64,000 nucleotides of DNA from Guyanagaster necrorhizus (GCF_019112545.1 NW_025064907.1:186001-250000); one strand, 5' to 3'; counted from the stretch's first letter, positions 35,274 to 47,102 are shown. Program-made: numbers and translations. The notes: generated by a model not told the origin, from the sequence alone.

Positions 35274-36796
35274 ATGTCGTCAAGTCCAGCTTCAGAAAAT
35301 TTCTCCTCAATACCGATTCTCGACTATTCCTTAGCTGCCTCTGCGAGTACTCGATCGCAACTTACCTCCGAGCTCCGCAACGCCGCTATCAATGTAGGCT
35401 TTCTCTATCTATCGAACACGAATGTGGACCCTGTTCTTGTCGAAGAACTCGTTTCGTACGTTCCTCGACTATTCGCTCTCCCCCAAGAAGCGAAGGAAAA
35501 GGTCCGAATGCGCAACTCGCCTCATTTTCTGGGGTACTCTCAGTTCGGTGCGGAGTACACCAAGGGGAAGGTGGATATGAGGGAACAGTTTGATATCGCC
35601 ACGCCCCATAACTGTCGATGGAAGCCTGGAGATCCAGATTACAAGCGTTTGTGGGGTCCGTCTCAGGTAACGTGCCATATTTGCTCCGTTGCCGTTCCTA
35701 CTAAAAGCGTTCCTCAGTGGCCTGACGAGGACTTGATTCTCGGATTCAGAGCGACGCTAGAGAAATACCTCGAGCAGGTACAGGAATTGGCGGATAGTTT
35801 CGTCGGGGTGCTGGCTGAGGCGCTCGGGCTCGGCCCGGATGGGTTATCGCGGTTTTACGACGCGCCTGAGCTCATGCAGCATCGGAGCAAGATAGTGCAG
35901 TACCCGGTGGTCAATGAGCGTTCGCCGTCGAATCAGGGCGTAGGGCCGCATTATGATGCAGGCTTTTTGACTATAGTGCGCGCCGATCCCTTATCAAGTG
36001 TGGGTTATTCAACTGACGTCTGATCTGCGTACTAGCTACTACAGGCATCGGATCACCCGGGATTGCAGGTACAGAATCTGGCGGGGGAGTGGATCGATGC
36101 TTCCCCGGTGCCGGGAACTTTTGTGGTATCGTTACAATGTTTTTTTTCCTGTCGTTACGGAGGGGGTTTACGGTATTCGTAGGTCAACTTTGGACGAGGT
36201 GAATCTGACATGATCTGCTGCGCCACACGATCTCGGGTTCTGACGAAGAGGTCTAGCGCTGGAGTTCGCCACTCAAGGCACTGTGCGCGCCACATCCCAC
36301 AGGGTCCTCTCACCTCCTTTAGGATCGACGAGCCCTAGATATTCGATACCTTTCTTCCATAATATTGGGCTAGACGTCAAAGTGACCGATCCTGCGTACA
36401 CTTTGAATTGTGCGTTTACCTAATGTTATTATATACTGGTGTTTACCCTCACTTGCATATCCGTAGTCCCAGAGGAGATCCTGAAACTACGCGACGCGAG
36501 GGGAAAGCTGCCGGACTCGGATTGTTAGTACCCTTATGCCTGCATGTCTTTCCGTTAACGTTTTCTGGACTTGCGTCCTTTTAGCCGTGAACTTCCCTGA
36601 ATTTTCTACGCAGACTTCTGGGCATGTCAACCTTGTGGGCAGAGTGAAGTTTGTCTACTTTCTGCCTTCTGTCATTCATTCTAGAGTCGGCTAACCATGT
36701 TTCAGGAGCCACCCTGACGTCGGGGAACGACATTATCCTGCACTTTTCAAGCAGATATTTCCCGATGGTTTGCCTGCGCATGGGACGGCCTACTGA
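35274..36796 (+). CDS. 2-oxoglutarate/Fe(II)-dependent dioxygenase (isopenicillin N synthase-like)
   Basis: Eight exons join in frame to 373 residues: 35274-35666, 35718-35975, 36036-36125, 36183-36198, 36257-36409, 36467-36523, 36585-36648 and 36706-36796, separated by introns of 51-61 nt with GT-AG ends. The N-terminal DIOX_N region (IPILDYSLAA, RNAAINVGFLYLSN, LFALPQEAKEK) precedes the jelly-roll core. Iron ligands are the HxD pair in GVGPHYDAGFLT (last codons of exon 2) and the distal His in ATSHRVLSPP (exon 5). The 2-oxoglutarate-binding RxS is in SPRYSIPFF. Such enzymes oxidise small molecules; the substrate cannot be deduced, and no biosynthetic cluster is seen nearby. The first intron has no stop and reads through, and the open frame into the second intron gives a false stop at 36023. 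Confidence 0.93.
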
Positions 36797-38589
36797 GTTG
36801 GAAGACTAGGTTATGGAAAACATACATATCTGGCATCCCTTTGGGAGTGCGGAAAGAAGTAAGCAGCTCAAGATTTGTATAGTAAACACGAAGAGAACTC
36901 CAAAGATGCACCTGACGTGGAACAGCACTCCGCTGGTATCGCATACTGATTTAATTTCAATTGCCGATACGGAGGATGGTCATCCATCACGGTGACTCGG
37001 AATCGGCACGAGGATAATCATATTCCGCCACGCACTGTGCTTCGATTGCCAGATATCAGTGACCCTGCAGTTGTGGGATGACATCGACATCTGCTGTCCG
37101 CAAGATTCCAAAAGTATTCGATACTTGGTTCTGGCCGCGACGGGGAATGTCGTACCGTACTTGGACCCCCCCACGAAACGAATTTGAGCTCTCTGGGTGG
37201 GCAAAGCTTATCGGCGACAGGAAGCCGGACAGATATTCGTTAACTGTCCCATGTCATGACTTTTTCTTTCGTATTGGTGCCACTGACAGTGATAATGTCC
37301 AGATGAACAACATGAGGCCTGTTGAATGTCAACTGAGACGTGCGAGTATTGAATTTGAATACAAGGTAGGGATTTTTGCCGGTGGCCACGGGCCTAGAGG
37401 GAAGTAAGTGTATGGTCTTAGGAGTACTACCATCCGTGAAAAAGTCTAATATGAACTTGGTACTAGCTTGCGTTTTCTCGGGCCGACTAAGGGGGATCCG
37501 CAACTGGCTCTTAGATATTCAGGAAGGTAGGGGGATGTTGAGTCAGCAGCGTAGACGTAAAATGATTGAAATCATCAACTACTAATCTATTGCTAATGAG
37601 GATGGCTCTCATTGGTCCATACGCGTCATCGATGCTGCCCAGGACGAACGGGTTTCGTATTATTCTTTCCCGCGACACTCGAAGAAAAACGTGGCAATCT
37701 GCCGAGAGTCGGGCGGGATTGAATGGGGCGGGATCCCGATCTGAGTCAGCAGGCCAGTACCCGAAACGCGTCATGCCGCGCTTCGAATCGGTCGGGCTCC
37801 GAGTCGGACTTTGTTCAGTTCAAAACATATTGTGTCCGAGTTGCACGGTTGTGTATGCTGTTGGTCCGTCAAGGACCGGTATCTAAAACAAGGAGACGCG
37901 ATCTTGTTAGAGGTATAATAGGAGGCACCCGCCGGTCCATTTTCGTGTGATGCTTAATCTCTTGTCTTTGTGTAGGGGGCGTTCCTTCGATACAGGTCAC
38001 AGGTGCCTTCGTCAGATCATCAGGAAGGAGGACATATTAGGCACAAGAACGGTGTTTTTTGGGTGAACTTGCACCTTGTGAACGGGCTGATTGCACCAAT
38101 AAAGTCAATCAAAGCATCAGATCTATCAGAATAGGCAGGTATACACGCGCGTGCGAGCCCAGAATTCGAATTTGATGTGGGGGCGACCGAGAACATTGTA
38201 ACAATTCATTTGGATGGAAACCCGTTTCACTGGGAACCGGCCAGGAGGGACGAAAAGACATGGCCAGGCTGGGATGGGTCCTCATTGGCAAAAGACAATG
38301 GAAATCAAGGTTAAGAATTTTGTCTATTATCTTCTATGGACAGAATACATTATTATAGGAGGTGAGTGTTGAAAGATCATTTAGCCAATCGCATCAGGGG
38401 AGGTCAGCCGAAATAGGATAATGATCCCAAACAAATACACATAAATGACCGATGTGGCTGAATAGTAAGCCGAGGGAGCCGACTTTCACTTGTTTTTCCC
38501 GACGTCGTTGCTTTTTTTCTTGCTTTGGCCCAGCAGCCACTTCCATCCATTCCTTCACTTTATCCCCTTAATCCTATTGCCGAGCCCCA
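36797..38589. other. Unassigned stretch with relict coding signals
   Basis: No intact gene is found. Fragments with a coding look occur on + (about 37060-37180, containing VTLQLWDDIDIC and RYLVLAATGNVVPYL; about 38155-38310, containing NIVTIHLDGNPFHW) and on - (37503-37240). They are broken by stops and do not join. It could be a decayed gene or one with many introns that I cannot resolve. The end (about 38480-38589) should include the promoter and 5' UTR of the G-alpha gene. Confidence 0.35.
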
Positions 38590-40022
38590 ATGGGTTGTGT
38601 ACAGTCTACTGGCGTTGACGAGGAGGCCAAGGCCCGTGCGTACCTGTTCATCTTAACTCCAGTGGCAACAGCTGACAGGTCTGTAGGCAACGATGAAATC
38701 GAAAACCAGCTCAAGCGGGACAGGATGATGGCGAAGAATGAGATAAAAATGCTATTGCTGGGTGCTGGAGAGTCTGGAAAGGTCCGTGTCTGATATGTTG
38801 CGCGATAATGGGACCGCTCAATAGGAGGATTGCCGCTGTTATAGTCGACGGTGTTGAAGCAGATGAAACTTATCCACCATGGCGGCTACAACGACCAAGA
38901 GCGAGATTCTTACAAGGAAATCATCTTCTCCAACACTATTCAATCCATGCGGTATGATGCTGTTATGGCCCCTAAAAATAATTCTGATGGCGTTTTAGGG
39001 CGATTCTCGAGGCCATGCCGCAGCTGGACCTTTCTCTCGCGCCCCAAAACGATGCTCGTCGTGCTACTATCCTCGCATTGCCTGGTCAGCTTGAGACTGA
39101 CGTGCTTCCCCGGGACGTCGTTGATGGTATTCGGTCGTTGTGGAGGGACCCTGGCGTCCGGGAAGCCGTTCGTCGCTCACGGGAATTTCAACTGAACGAC
39201 TCGGCCGTCTATTATTTCAACTCACTCGACCGCATGGCTGGTCCTGGTTACATGCCAACAGACCAAGACATCCTTCGGTCGCGGGTGAAGACGACTGGCA
39301 TTACGGAGACGACGTTCAAGGTTGGAGAGTTGACGTACAAGCTGTTTGATGTCGGTGGTCAGCGTAGTGAGCGGAAGAAGTGGATTCACTGCTTCGAGAA
39401 CGTCACGGCATTGGTCTTCTTGGTCAGTTTGAGCGAATACGATCAGATGTTGTACGAGGATGAAAGCGTGGTACGTCTTAATGCTGTCTTCTCTGTCGCT
39501 TCCCTCACGGTTATTTGAAATAGAACCGTATGCAAGAGGCTCTCACGTTGTTTGACTCGATATGCAACTCAAGATGGTTCGTGAAGACGTCCATCGTACG
39601 TACATCCATTTTCTGACCTCCATTTTCTTCCCCTGACGGCTTTTAAAGATCTTATTCCTCAATAAGATTGATCTGTTTGCCGAGAAACTGCCGCGGTCAC
39701 CGCTGAGCGATTACTTCCCTGACTACACAGGTGCGTGAGCTGTCGTTTCCATCTTCTACTGGCTGACCCTTGTTTCCAGGTGGCGACAACTATGATGCGG
39801 CTTGTGATTACCTTTTGCACCGGTTCGTCAGTCTCAATCAGAGTGCTGCGACCAAGCAGATATATGCACACTATACTTGTGCTACGGATACACAACAAAT
39901 CAAATGTATGTCAATTTCGCCCTGACTGTGCCACTGTTCTCACTCGTCGGTCCGCAGTCGTCCTAAGCGCAATTCAGGATATCCTTCTGCAACTGCATCT
40001 TCGGGAATGTGGATTGCTATAG
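38590..40022 (+). CDS. Heterotrimeric G protein alpha subunit (fungal group I type)
   Basis: Eight exons give 354 residues, the usual G-alpha length: 38590-38635, 38687-38781, 38845-38951, 38999-39470, 39524-39595, 39649-39730, 39780-39905 and 39958-40022; introns are 47-63 nt with GT-AG ends. The start MGCVQS carries the N-myristoylation Gly2 and palmitoylatable Cys3. GTPase motifs: GAGESGKST (G1, split by an intron), RVKTTGI with the switch I Arg and Thr (G2), [13 protein letters not shown] (G3, catalytic Gln), FLNKIDLF (G4) and TCATDT (G5). The C-terminus is CGLL, with a Cys four residues from the end as in Gi-type subunits. It relays signals from seven-helix receptors, such as pheromone or nutrient receptors, at the plasma membrane. 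Compared with ascomycete group I subunits the ending fits, but the subgroup is not proven. Confidence 0.96.
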
Positions 40023-41741
40023 AATCAAGTGCACCACTACCCGGGTAGAGGGTGGATACTTCCTGTTTTTTCCCTTTATTTCTTTTGTTGTCATTTTGGT
40101 CATACCACAGTATAGTTACATTATTATTGCCTGCTTACGCATCCCATGACCATGGGCCATCATCTTACGAGGATCACATTGTTTTGTTTTTGATTGATTT
40201 ATATTCCGCCATAGTTACTCTGTGTGCCTCTTCATTGCTACCCAATACCAGCCACATTCCTCGTTTCGAGTCCCTCGTTTGTTGTTCCTGTTGATCCTCT
40301 ACACCCTATGTTACCTTTCTGTTTATCTTAAGCATATATATCGTACAGTCTAACAACAAATGAACGCGGAGTTTGTTCAGATGTTCATTTGCTTGGTGCA
40401 CAATGAGGTCGTGTAGCGCCCTTCATTCGCTCTAGCTACTGTACCGATGTCGGTGGGCAGTAATGGATATTCAGATTTCCAAGATGTGGCTCATGGAACG
40501 TCAGGTTGGCTGTCACAGAGTGGCAATGGCACATCCTGCCTGCGCCTCTGTGTTGTACCTCGCACGTGGAATGTCTTGTCCCTCAAGGCATGTTACCGAA
40601 TCGGACTGGGTCTCGAACAACTCGGGGCTTGACTACTTTCATGTCTCTCGTCCAGTCTCATCTACCTTCGTTTAGGGTGCTACCGTACTGTTGCTTCTCT
40701 CGTCTAATTCTGACTGCCGGATCCAGGAAGGGGCTTCATATTGACATAAACGTCGATGAATGTTCCTCACAGAAGGGGGGGGGATTGCACCCGGCACGTG
40801 CATCTTTATGTCTTCGGTCGATCGGTTTGGGTTTCGTGTCTCGCCTCGCTACGGTCGGTGCCGTCTTTTCGTTCCCCCCCCCTCCTCCCCCCATCGCGAC
40901 CCTTCGAACTGTCCCCCTGTTTCCCGAGAGAACATGCCAAGCTTTGGGGGAGGAAAGGATGGCCTTGCAACTGCGACCCCGGCATTGGACTAATGGAGAC
41001 TTTGTTCCTTCTTACGAAGAGGCGCTGGGATTCTAGAACGTCTGAAGATTCCTTGATATGTGCTATTCCTCGCCAAACTCGGATTATGTATGTGTACTTT
41101 TAGTTCTATAATTTGCATTGCCAACTTGTTCTTGAATATCTCTCGATGAGTCTAAGCCGTCCCATATCTATGAGTGGGCTTCGGCGTGATCGTTGATGCG
41201 TATGATATTTGCTTCCGTTTGGCCTCCGTTTTCCGTTTTGTAGCCGATCACATAAATACCCAGGTACGATTTTTTGAGCTTCATATGTATCTCTCCCTTT
41301 TCCCCACCTTCTCATCACCCCACCTCTCCATTTTTCCCCAATTCCTTGCAGTCGTCAGTGCCCTCATTTCTACCAAGCCCTACCGTCTCGTTTCCACCTT
41401 GCGAGAGCTTCGAATTCGAATTTGATGGCTCATCAGAAATGGGTTTTCCCCCTCTTATTCCCGGACGATGAAATACATTTCTGGAAGAGACCAGTAAATA
41501 GTACGCCGATCGTGTTCCGGTGAGTGTGGTTAGAACGCCCTGTCAAACAAAACGCTCAATCGGGTCCATAGCTTTCCGGAAACTTTCACCCGGGGTAACC
41601 CTGTGAAGAAGAAGAGGTAGAAGGTAGCACTTACCTTCATAAAACGAGGTACTGTACTCTTGATGAACAGCTTGCTTCACGACTCGTCCGTTCCCCCCCT
41701 CCCCCCCGCGTTCCTCAGGTGTGTTGCTCGTTCTATTCTAT
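40023..41741. other. Intergenic region between G-alpha and F-box genes
   Basis: Contains the 3' end of the G-alpha transcript and, near 41300-41740, pyrimidine-rich DNA typical of a fungal promoter or 5' UTR. Overlapping open frames at 40447-41103 in all three plus frames have a low-complexity, proline- and serine-rich content and no motif. No gene is called. Confidence 0.5.
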
Positions 41742-43229
41742 ATGGCGTGGCGGCTTATAGTGACCAGTAGCTCCCTCATGCACCCTGTCGATGCCGAATT
41801 AATCATGACCGCCGCTAGAGCCTTGCATAGCGCCTCTGCTAGTATACGCGATTCTCACCACTCAAAGCCGAGGAGGATGCTCAGAGATGCCTTCAAGGCG
41901 TTGCCGTCTCCGAAACACGCCGCGCCTATCCCTGGGACCCACTTCGGCGACATAGCACCCTGTCCGACTGACGTTCTATCCCCCATTCAACGACTTCCAA
42001 CCGAGATCCTTACCGACATCTTCCTGCACCTCCACCACGACCGCCCTCAGCTCCCCTTCGTCCATAAAGTCGCTGAAGCTCCTCGCCTGCTCACTTACGT
42101 ATGCCGAAGGTGGCGCGACATCGTCGACGCCCTCCCCTCCCTCTGGTCTAGCTTTTCTGTCAATCTCGACGCGAATCATGCGAGCCGCGTCACCGCCCTT
42201 TCCGTGTTCCTCCGCAATTCCCGAGGCACTCTGCTCACGTTTGACTGCATCATGCATGACATCTCTGACTATGGAGAGCGAATACTCCAGCTGCTCTTCC
42301 ACGAGAAGCACCGTTGGGAATCAGTCCGAATACTAGGCAAAGGTCAGAACCTCTCACGGTTCGCTCCCATTGGGGGAAGGCTTCCCATGTTGCGGTACCT
42401 CAAGCTGATTGTCATCGGACAGCCGGATCGGTTTGTATGTGGCGCGTACGAATTGGCGCCCAGGCTGGATAATGTATTCATCCAGGGCGTGAGACCCGTC
42501 GCGCACAGTCTCCGGCTGCCCTGGGCGCAACTGACGAGCTATTTCGCGGAAGAGGATCGGCTCGAAGATCACCTCTCTGTCCTGCGCCGCACGCCAAAGG
42601 TGCAGCACTGCCATTTACGGGTGCGCCACCCTTCCTCTGCGGGCGACACGATGATGGGGGCCCCGATCAAGAGATTGGAGATGCGGTGCCTGTCGAAGCT
42701 GGTGGTGAATAATGCGAACATTCTGGACCACCTCGTCTTGCCGGCGTTGGAGGACATCACGATCCACCAGTCGCCGCAGAGCATCCCGACCGAGTCGTTG
42801 GCTGCGCTTTTGTGCCATTCTGGATGCAGCTTGAGGGCGCTGTCTCTGCGGCTGTTCCCGTCGACCTTTTCTAGCGCGGGCCTTCTTCCAGTGTTCCGGT
42901 TCCCAGCGGCGCAGACGGTCGTGACCCTGGATTTGTTGCTCCTTGTGTACCCGTTTGATCTTATTGCCGGGTTGGCGGGCGGGGAGCATGGGCTGTTGCC
43001 GAAGTTGCAGGAGCTGGTGGTGAAGATACCGTCGTATCCTTTCCATGCGCCGAGGAAGTTTGATAAGGGGTGTTTGGAGGTGGTGGCGAGGCTGATGAGA
43101 AGGTCGGCGTTGCGGAGGGTGTATCTGGAGGTGTACGTTGCGAGGGAGGTTGAGATTCCGAAGGCCATGGCGCCGTGGGTCACTCAGAAGCAGAGGACAG
43201 TCGTGGTGAAATGGGAAGCACGACGATAA
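41742..43229 (+). CDS. F-box domain protein, single exon
   Basis: An open frame of 495 codons from the ATG at 41742. A second in-frame ATG at 41778 (MHPVDAELIM) is an equally possible start; the frame upstream of 41742 has only a GTG. The F-box lies at about residues 78-130 (QRLPTEILTDIFLHL, then YVCRRWRDIVDALPSLWSSF). A long leucine-rich C-terminal half (LRYLKLIV, LSVLRRTPKVQHCHL) presumably binds substrate. It should act in an SCF-type ubiquitin ligase. It is distantly similar in plan to the gene at 31750. GC content is high in the second half. The Arg/Gln-rich frame on the opposite strand is a shadow. Confidence 0.88.
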   Translation: MAWRLIVTSSSLMHPVDAELIMTAARALHSASASIRDSHHSKPRRMLRDAFKALPSPKHAAPIPGTHFGDIAPCPTDVLSPIQRLPTEILTDIFLHLHHDRPQLPFVHKVAEAPRLLTYVCRRWRDIVDALPSLWSSFSVNLDANHASRVTALSVFLRNSRGTLLTFDCIMHDISDYGERILQLLFHEKHRWESVRILGKGQNLSRFAPIGGRLPMLRYLKLIVIGQPDRFVCGAYELAPRLDNVFIQGVRPVAHSLRLPWAQLTSYFAEEDRLEDHLSVLRRTPKVQHCHLRVRHPSSAGDTMMGAPIKRLEMRCLSKLVVNNANILDHLVLPALEDITIHQSPQSIPTESLAALLCHSGCSLRALSLRLFPSTFSSAGLLPVFRFPAAQTVVTLDLLLLVYPFDLIAGLAGGEHGLLPKLQELVVKIPSYPFHAPRKFDKGCLEVVARLMRRSALRRVYLEVYVAREVEIPKAMAPWVTQKQRTVVVKWEARR

Positions 43230-45221
43230 GATGCGGATGGAGGAACGCATCGTTTGAACGAAATTGGCACGGACATGGATTTTTATTTATGACTGCATTT
43301 TTACGACTTACGGTTTATACCCGCCTCCATTGTAACAGCTAGCTATCTTCTTGGTCAAACGGTGTATATGCATACATACATACATACAGCATGTGAAAGG
43401 AATCGAATGTATTTTGAAGGTTCAGATTTCTGTTGGGCTGGTCAGATCTGGGGATTTCATCGATTAACAACATCATGGTACCCCTGTCATACTACCAATC
43501 ACGGCGCCATGGTGATATTCTGCCCATGGGGATGCTGCGTTTATTTAATGTCGAGATGTGTGCATGAAGCAAACTGGGTAAAGTGTATACTAGTGGCGCC
43601 GTATGGCATACATCAACTAAGATTCCTCGTACTGCGGGGATCTATCTGCGAAACGTAAACGTATCCCGACAACGGGGTAAGGATATCATCATTCCATAGT
43701 GACTTTTTCGCCCAAAGTTGGGGGGCGGGGGGTTCAAGCCATTCAGATCAGATATGGTATACAAGACATAGGGTCCTCCCCCCCTGCTTTTGATCCTATC
43801 AGTTCTAACGTTAATCCCGGGTCGAATTAAGTACCATGAGAACTTACGTTTCCCGAGATTGTTCTGGGCCGGGTTCCTGGCTGTGGGTGTCGTCGCTCGC
43901 GGGAACGGATAACATCAGGGGGGGTATGCATCTCCGTTGAACAGGCCCAGCAACTATGTATGACGTTCGCCTTATACTGTGCACGGTCGCCATGAGGTTG
44001 CGAGTAAAAATACCTTTGCAAGCATCCGGAAGTCCAAGCCGTTGGTGGCTTTCCGCGAAGTCGGGGGGTGTTCGATAACATATGGTCACGGTTTACGAAA
44101 CGAAGAAGAAGGCTCTGGACGAGGAAAGATAAGAGGACCCGACGTTGATCAGTGCTCGGACTCGGAAGCAGTCTTTGAGTGGTTGGGATTCAGCCTCAGG
44201 CGCAATGTTCGCGGGATAGATAGCATCTTCTTGGCTGTCATAACACAAAACATGCCAGTGGAAGACAGTGCTCACGGGGCTAGTGGATTTATCGAGGCAT
44301 GTTTGGCGAGCGTTTGCTCTATTTGCAATCCTATGAGCGCATTCATGTACTTGGAAAAAAAGCATCATCTCTGACCCAATGCCTTGGCCACACGTAGAGA
44401 AACGATGAGTGTTTGCATTGAAACTGCCAGCCAGAGTTGGGCCAAAACGCAATGGTTCTTCGTGGACTTGAAGCACGTGTGGGAACTGGATTCATTACAC
44501 GCTGATCAGTATCCGATCTCGATGATCGCTACGGTGACCTCGGCAGGAACAAGAAACACCGCTGCCAAAACTGTATCGCGTGCATGACCTTGCTCTTATT
44601 CAACTTTCTGGATCTGGATCTGGATCGCAGCTCAAAACTAGTACTTCATTGACGTGCTTCTGTGAGGGACAAACAGGATCGGCGGCTGAGAATTAGAAAG
44701 CTGTACAGGGTTTCTGAGATGGACATGAATGACAGGTGCGGTGCAAGGATTGACTCAGGCTCTGTCCAAGTGGAAAAAAAAAAAGCGCGGGAGAAAAAAT
44801 GCGTACCCTAAAAACGGCTCAACGCATCCGGCATTCGCCGAGAGCTGGCTACAAGCCTGCATCGGTGACGAATGTGCTGCCGATCGGGTCTCCTCCCACC
44901 TTTCTGGCGAGTCTAAATGGGCATGCTCCTTCATTCCATCCTCTCATTGCACCTTTCCTTCCTTCTCCCAGTATATGCTCTGCCAATGATCATCAAGCTC
45001 TAAAGTATTGCTGAGTACATGGCTGCCAGCCTGAAGAGGGTTACCATTTGATTAGTATGATCTCAGCCAAGAACATTGCTGAAAAAAAAAAAAACTTGAC
45101 AGACTTTGTACCAAAAAAAGAGAATTACTCATTGAAAGCCTTAGCAAATTGAAATGTTGATGGTTAATGAGTATCATGTTATAACCATGTTCCATACTGA
45201 TCAATAGCAGTCATATATACC
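43230..45221. other. Right edge of the gene island, no gene recognised
   Basis: Contains a short ACAT-type microsatellite near 43370-43390 and a GGATCT repeat near 44612-44630. The open frame 43979-44374 has no motif and is opposed by equally long frames. Composition turns AT-rich after about 45050, close to the insertion site of element E. Confidence 0.45.
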
Positions 45222-45738
45222 TGTTAAGCCCAAACTCCATGTGACTATCAACACGTGATAAACAGTTTGGTACCTCACACTTTGGGTATGTCCGACTGAG
45301 TTCACTGATGTGTTAACAGAGGTGTGTGGTCAAGGCATTGCAAGTCACTTGAGATAGGATGGTAGAGAATAAACTTTAGCTCGAAGCTGGAGTATTACAG
45401 CAAGAGCTATGCTACTTAAATACTGTTCTGTTATCATGCTATAAATAAATGTTCACAAAAGATATTGTCTGTCATAGAGCTGTTACCCCTGCTGTTGTCA
45501 GGCTCTCCACAAAAGCTGTTGTCTTGCTATTGTGCTGCTGTGGTTGCACTGCCAGTTGGAGATGAAAGAGGTATTGTCTCTCCCTTCACAGCACACAGCA
45601 ATGCGATAGGAGAGTGACCATCTGGGTTGCTGAGCTAAGCATTCCCACAGTCCTAAGCACTGGCCTAAGTGCCCTGACTAAGCAGAGATAGGAGTCATTT
45701 CCAAGGAAAAGAAAAAGAAAATAGGAAAAATTGTAACA
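45222..45738 (-). repeat. Element E 3' LTR (517 bp)
   Basis: It begins tgttaagcccaaactcc and ends aattgtaaca. The self-priming segment on the sense strand, agcttcgagctaa, is intact here, whereas the partner LTR has one CG-to-CA change. Confidence 0.93.
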
Positions 45739-46486
45739 TTACCCCCTCCTTAAGACCATCATCCTGATGGCTTAATTAGGGAAGTCCTCCTTGCCCTTCA
45801 GGAGGTGGCTGATCTGCTGGGCCTCTCGTCGTTTCAACAGCAGGCTTCAAATGAGTCGAAGGCATGGTACATTGCTCTTCACTGTATGTCTCCACCATTT
45901 CTGGCTCGTCCATCACATTGCCATCTTCATCGTCCTCTCTAACATGTCCTCTGCTGTCAGCAGGTCGGTTGATGTATATCTGGCTAGATACAACCTTCCT
46001 TCCTGTTGTCGTCAGCTCTTGTTTCACAGATATAATATTGAACATGATCCTCTTCATGTCCAAGTTATTGATCCTGTGTTCATAGTCCTGAATGGTGTCA
46101 TCCACATTCATATATTTTTCATTGACCCATTGGTTTGATTCTGGCCTGTATCCTTTCCAGCTGACTAGATAGTCAACAGTTGTTTTCATGCCTCCACCTT
46201 ATGTCTTAATCTTTCGGGTCTTGTGGTTAAGCACCTTGTTGATTTCATAATATTCTTCATCATCGATGAGTTTGGCGGGTGGTGGAGGTGGTCTTTCTTG
46301 GTTTGGAAAGGCTGGGGCCACATATAGAGTTAATAATGTCTCATTGAAAACATTATGGATCCTTCATGTTGTTGGGAGTTGCAATTTATATGTGGATTTG
46401 CCAATTTTGGCTATGACTTTGAATGGACCCATTTGTTTGTCTGCCAGTTTCTTTTTTGGTCATGGTAGATGCAGATTTGTAGTATC
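45739..46486 (-). pseudogene. Element E pol, 3' part: integrase tail and chromodomain
   Basis: Minus-strand continuation of E pol beyond the D insertion. It covers the integrase C-terminal region (KLADKQMGPFKV, NVFNETLLT) and the chromodomain (TTVDYLVSWKGYRPESNQW, about 46180-46120), then a long acidic tail ending PPPEGQGGLP at about 45780. The polypurine tract and the conserved stem-loop (45750-45775) lie between the pol stop and the LTR. Stops occur at CGA- or TGG-derived codons. Confidence 0.85.
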
Positions 46487-47010
46487 TGTTACGATTTTTC
46501 CTATTTTTCTTCTATTTTTCCTTTCTTTTCCTTGGAAGTGACCTCTATCTTTGCTTAGTCAGGGCGCTTAGGCCAGCACTTAGGACCGTGGGAAGGATTA
46601 GCTCAGCAACCCAGTCAGTCCAACTCATATCACATAGCTGTGTGCTGTGAAGGGAGAGACAATACTCATTTTGTTCTCTAACTGCGGCGCAGCAGTAACA
46701 GCACACAGCAGGATAATAGTTTTGTGGAGAGACTAGTCATAGAGGGGGAAACAGCACACAGCAGGACAACAGCTTTTTGTGAATATTTATTTATAGCCGA
46801 CTAGTATTTAAGTAGCTCAGTCCTCGCTGTAATACCCCAGTCTCGAACTAAAGTTTCACTTCACCATCTTATCTTGAGCTCCAGCTACTTGCAACGCCTT
46901 GACCTCACAACACTCTCATCACATCAGTGAACTCAGTCGGACATATCTGAAGTGCAAGGTACCGAACTGTTTATCACATAGTGATTGTCATGTGGAATTT
47001 GGGCTTAACA
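46487..47010 (+). repeat. Element D 5' LTR (524 bp)
   Basis: It begins tgttacgattttt and ends gggcttaaca. It differs from 53893-54416 at roughly 15-20 positions, all transitions as far as I can see. Confidence 0.94.
46805..46851 (+). promoter_or_regulatory. LTR promoter: TATA-like box and predicted transcript start
   Basis: tatttaag at 46805-46812 lies about 35 bp before agtctcgaactaa (46839-46851). This segment is the reverse complement of the primer-binding site, so it is the expected 5' end of the RNA in a self-priming element. The same TATA-to-segment spacing occurs in element B. Confidence 0.65.
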
Positions 47011-47011
47011 A

Positions 47012-47024
47012 TTAGTTCGAGACT
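47012..47024 (+). promoter_or_regulatory. Self-priming primer-binding site of element D
   Basis: ttagttcgagact, one base after the LTR, pairs perfectly over 13 nt with agtctcgaactaa at 46839-46851. Relative to element B, three positions differ on each side and keep the pairing. Confidence 0.75.
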
Positions 47025-47102
47025 TCTAGCTTCCCTTCTTTAAGCCTAAAAGCTAAAAGAACTGAACACTTCTCACCAACCTCAATCAATCAAAGACATC
47101 AT

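Noticed and set aside
35998..36213. 71-codon plus ORF after the dioxygenase ORF
   Set aside because: It mixes intron sequence with exon 3 of the dioxygenase in the wrong frame; the spliced model explains the region.
40506..41036. 176-codon ORF downstream of G-alpha
   Set aside because: All three plus frames are open here over pyrimidine-rich DNA, content is low-complexity, and there is no motif.
42615..43250. 211-codon minus-strand ORF rich in Arg and Gln
   Set aside because: Antisense shadow of the GC-rich F-box gene at 41742-43229; low complexity and no domain.
43362..43400. Tandem ACAT repeat
   Set aside because: A short microsatellite, not a structured array or CRISPR; no CRISPR-like repeat-spacer pattern was seen anywhere.
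44093..44476. 127-codon minus ORF and opposing 131-codon plus ORF
   Set aside because: They overlap each other, lack motifs and sit in the degenerate edge of the gene island.
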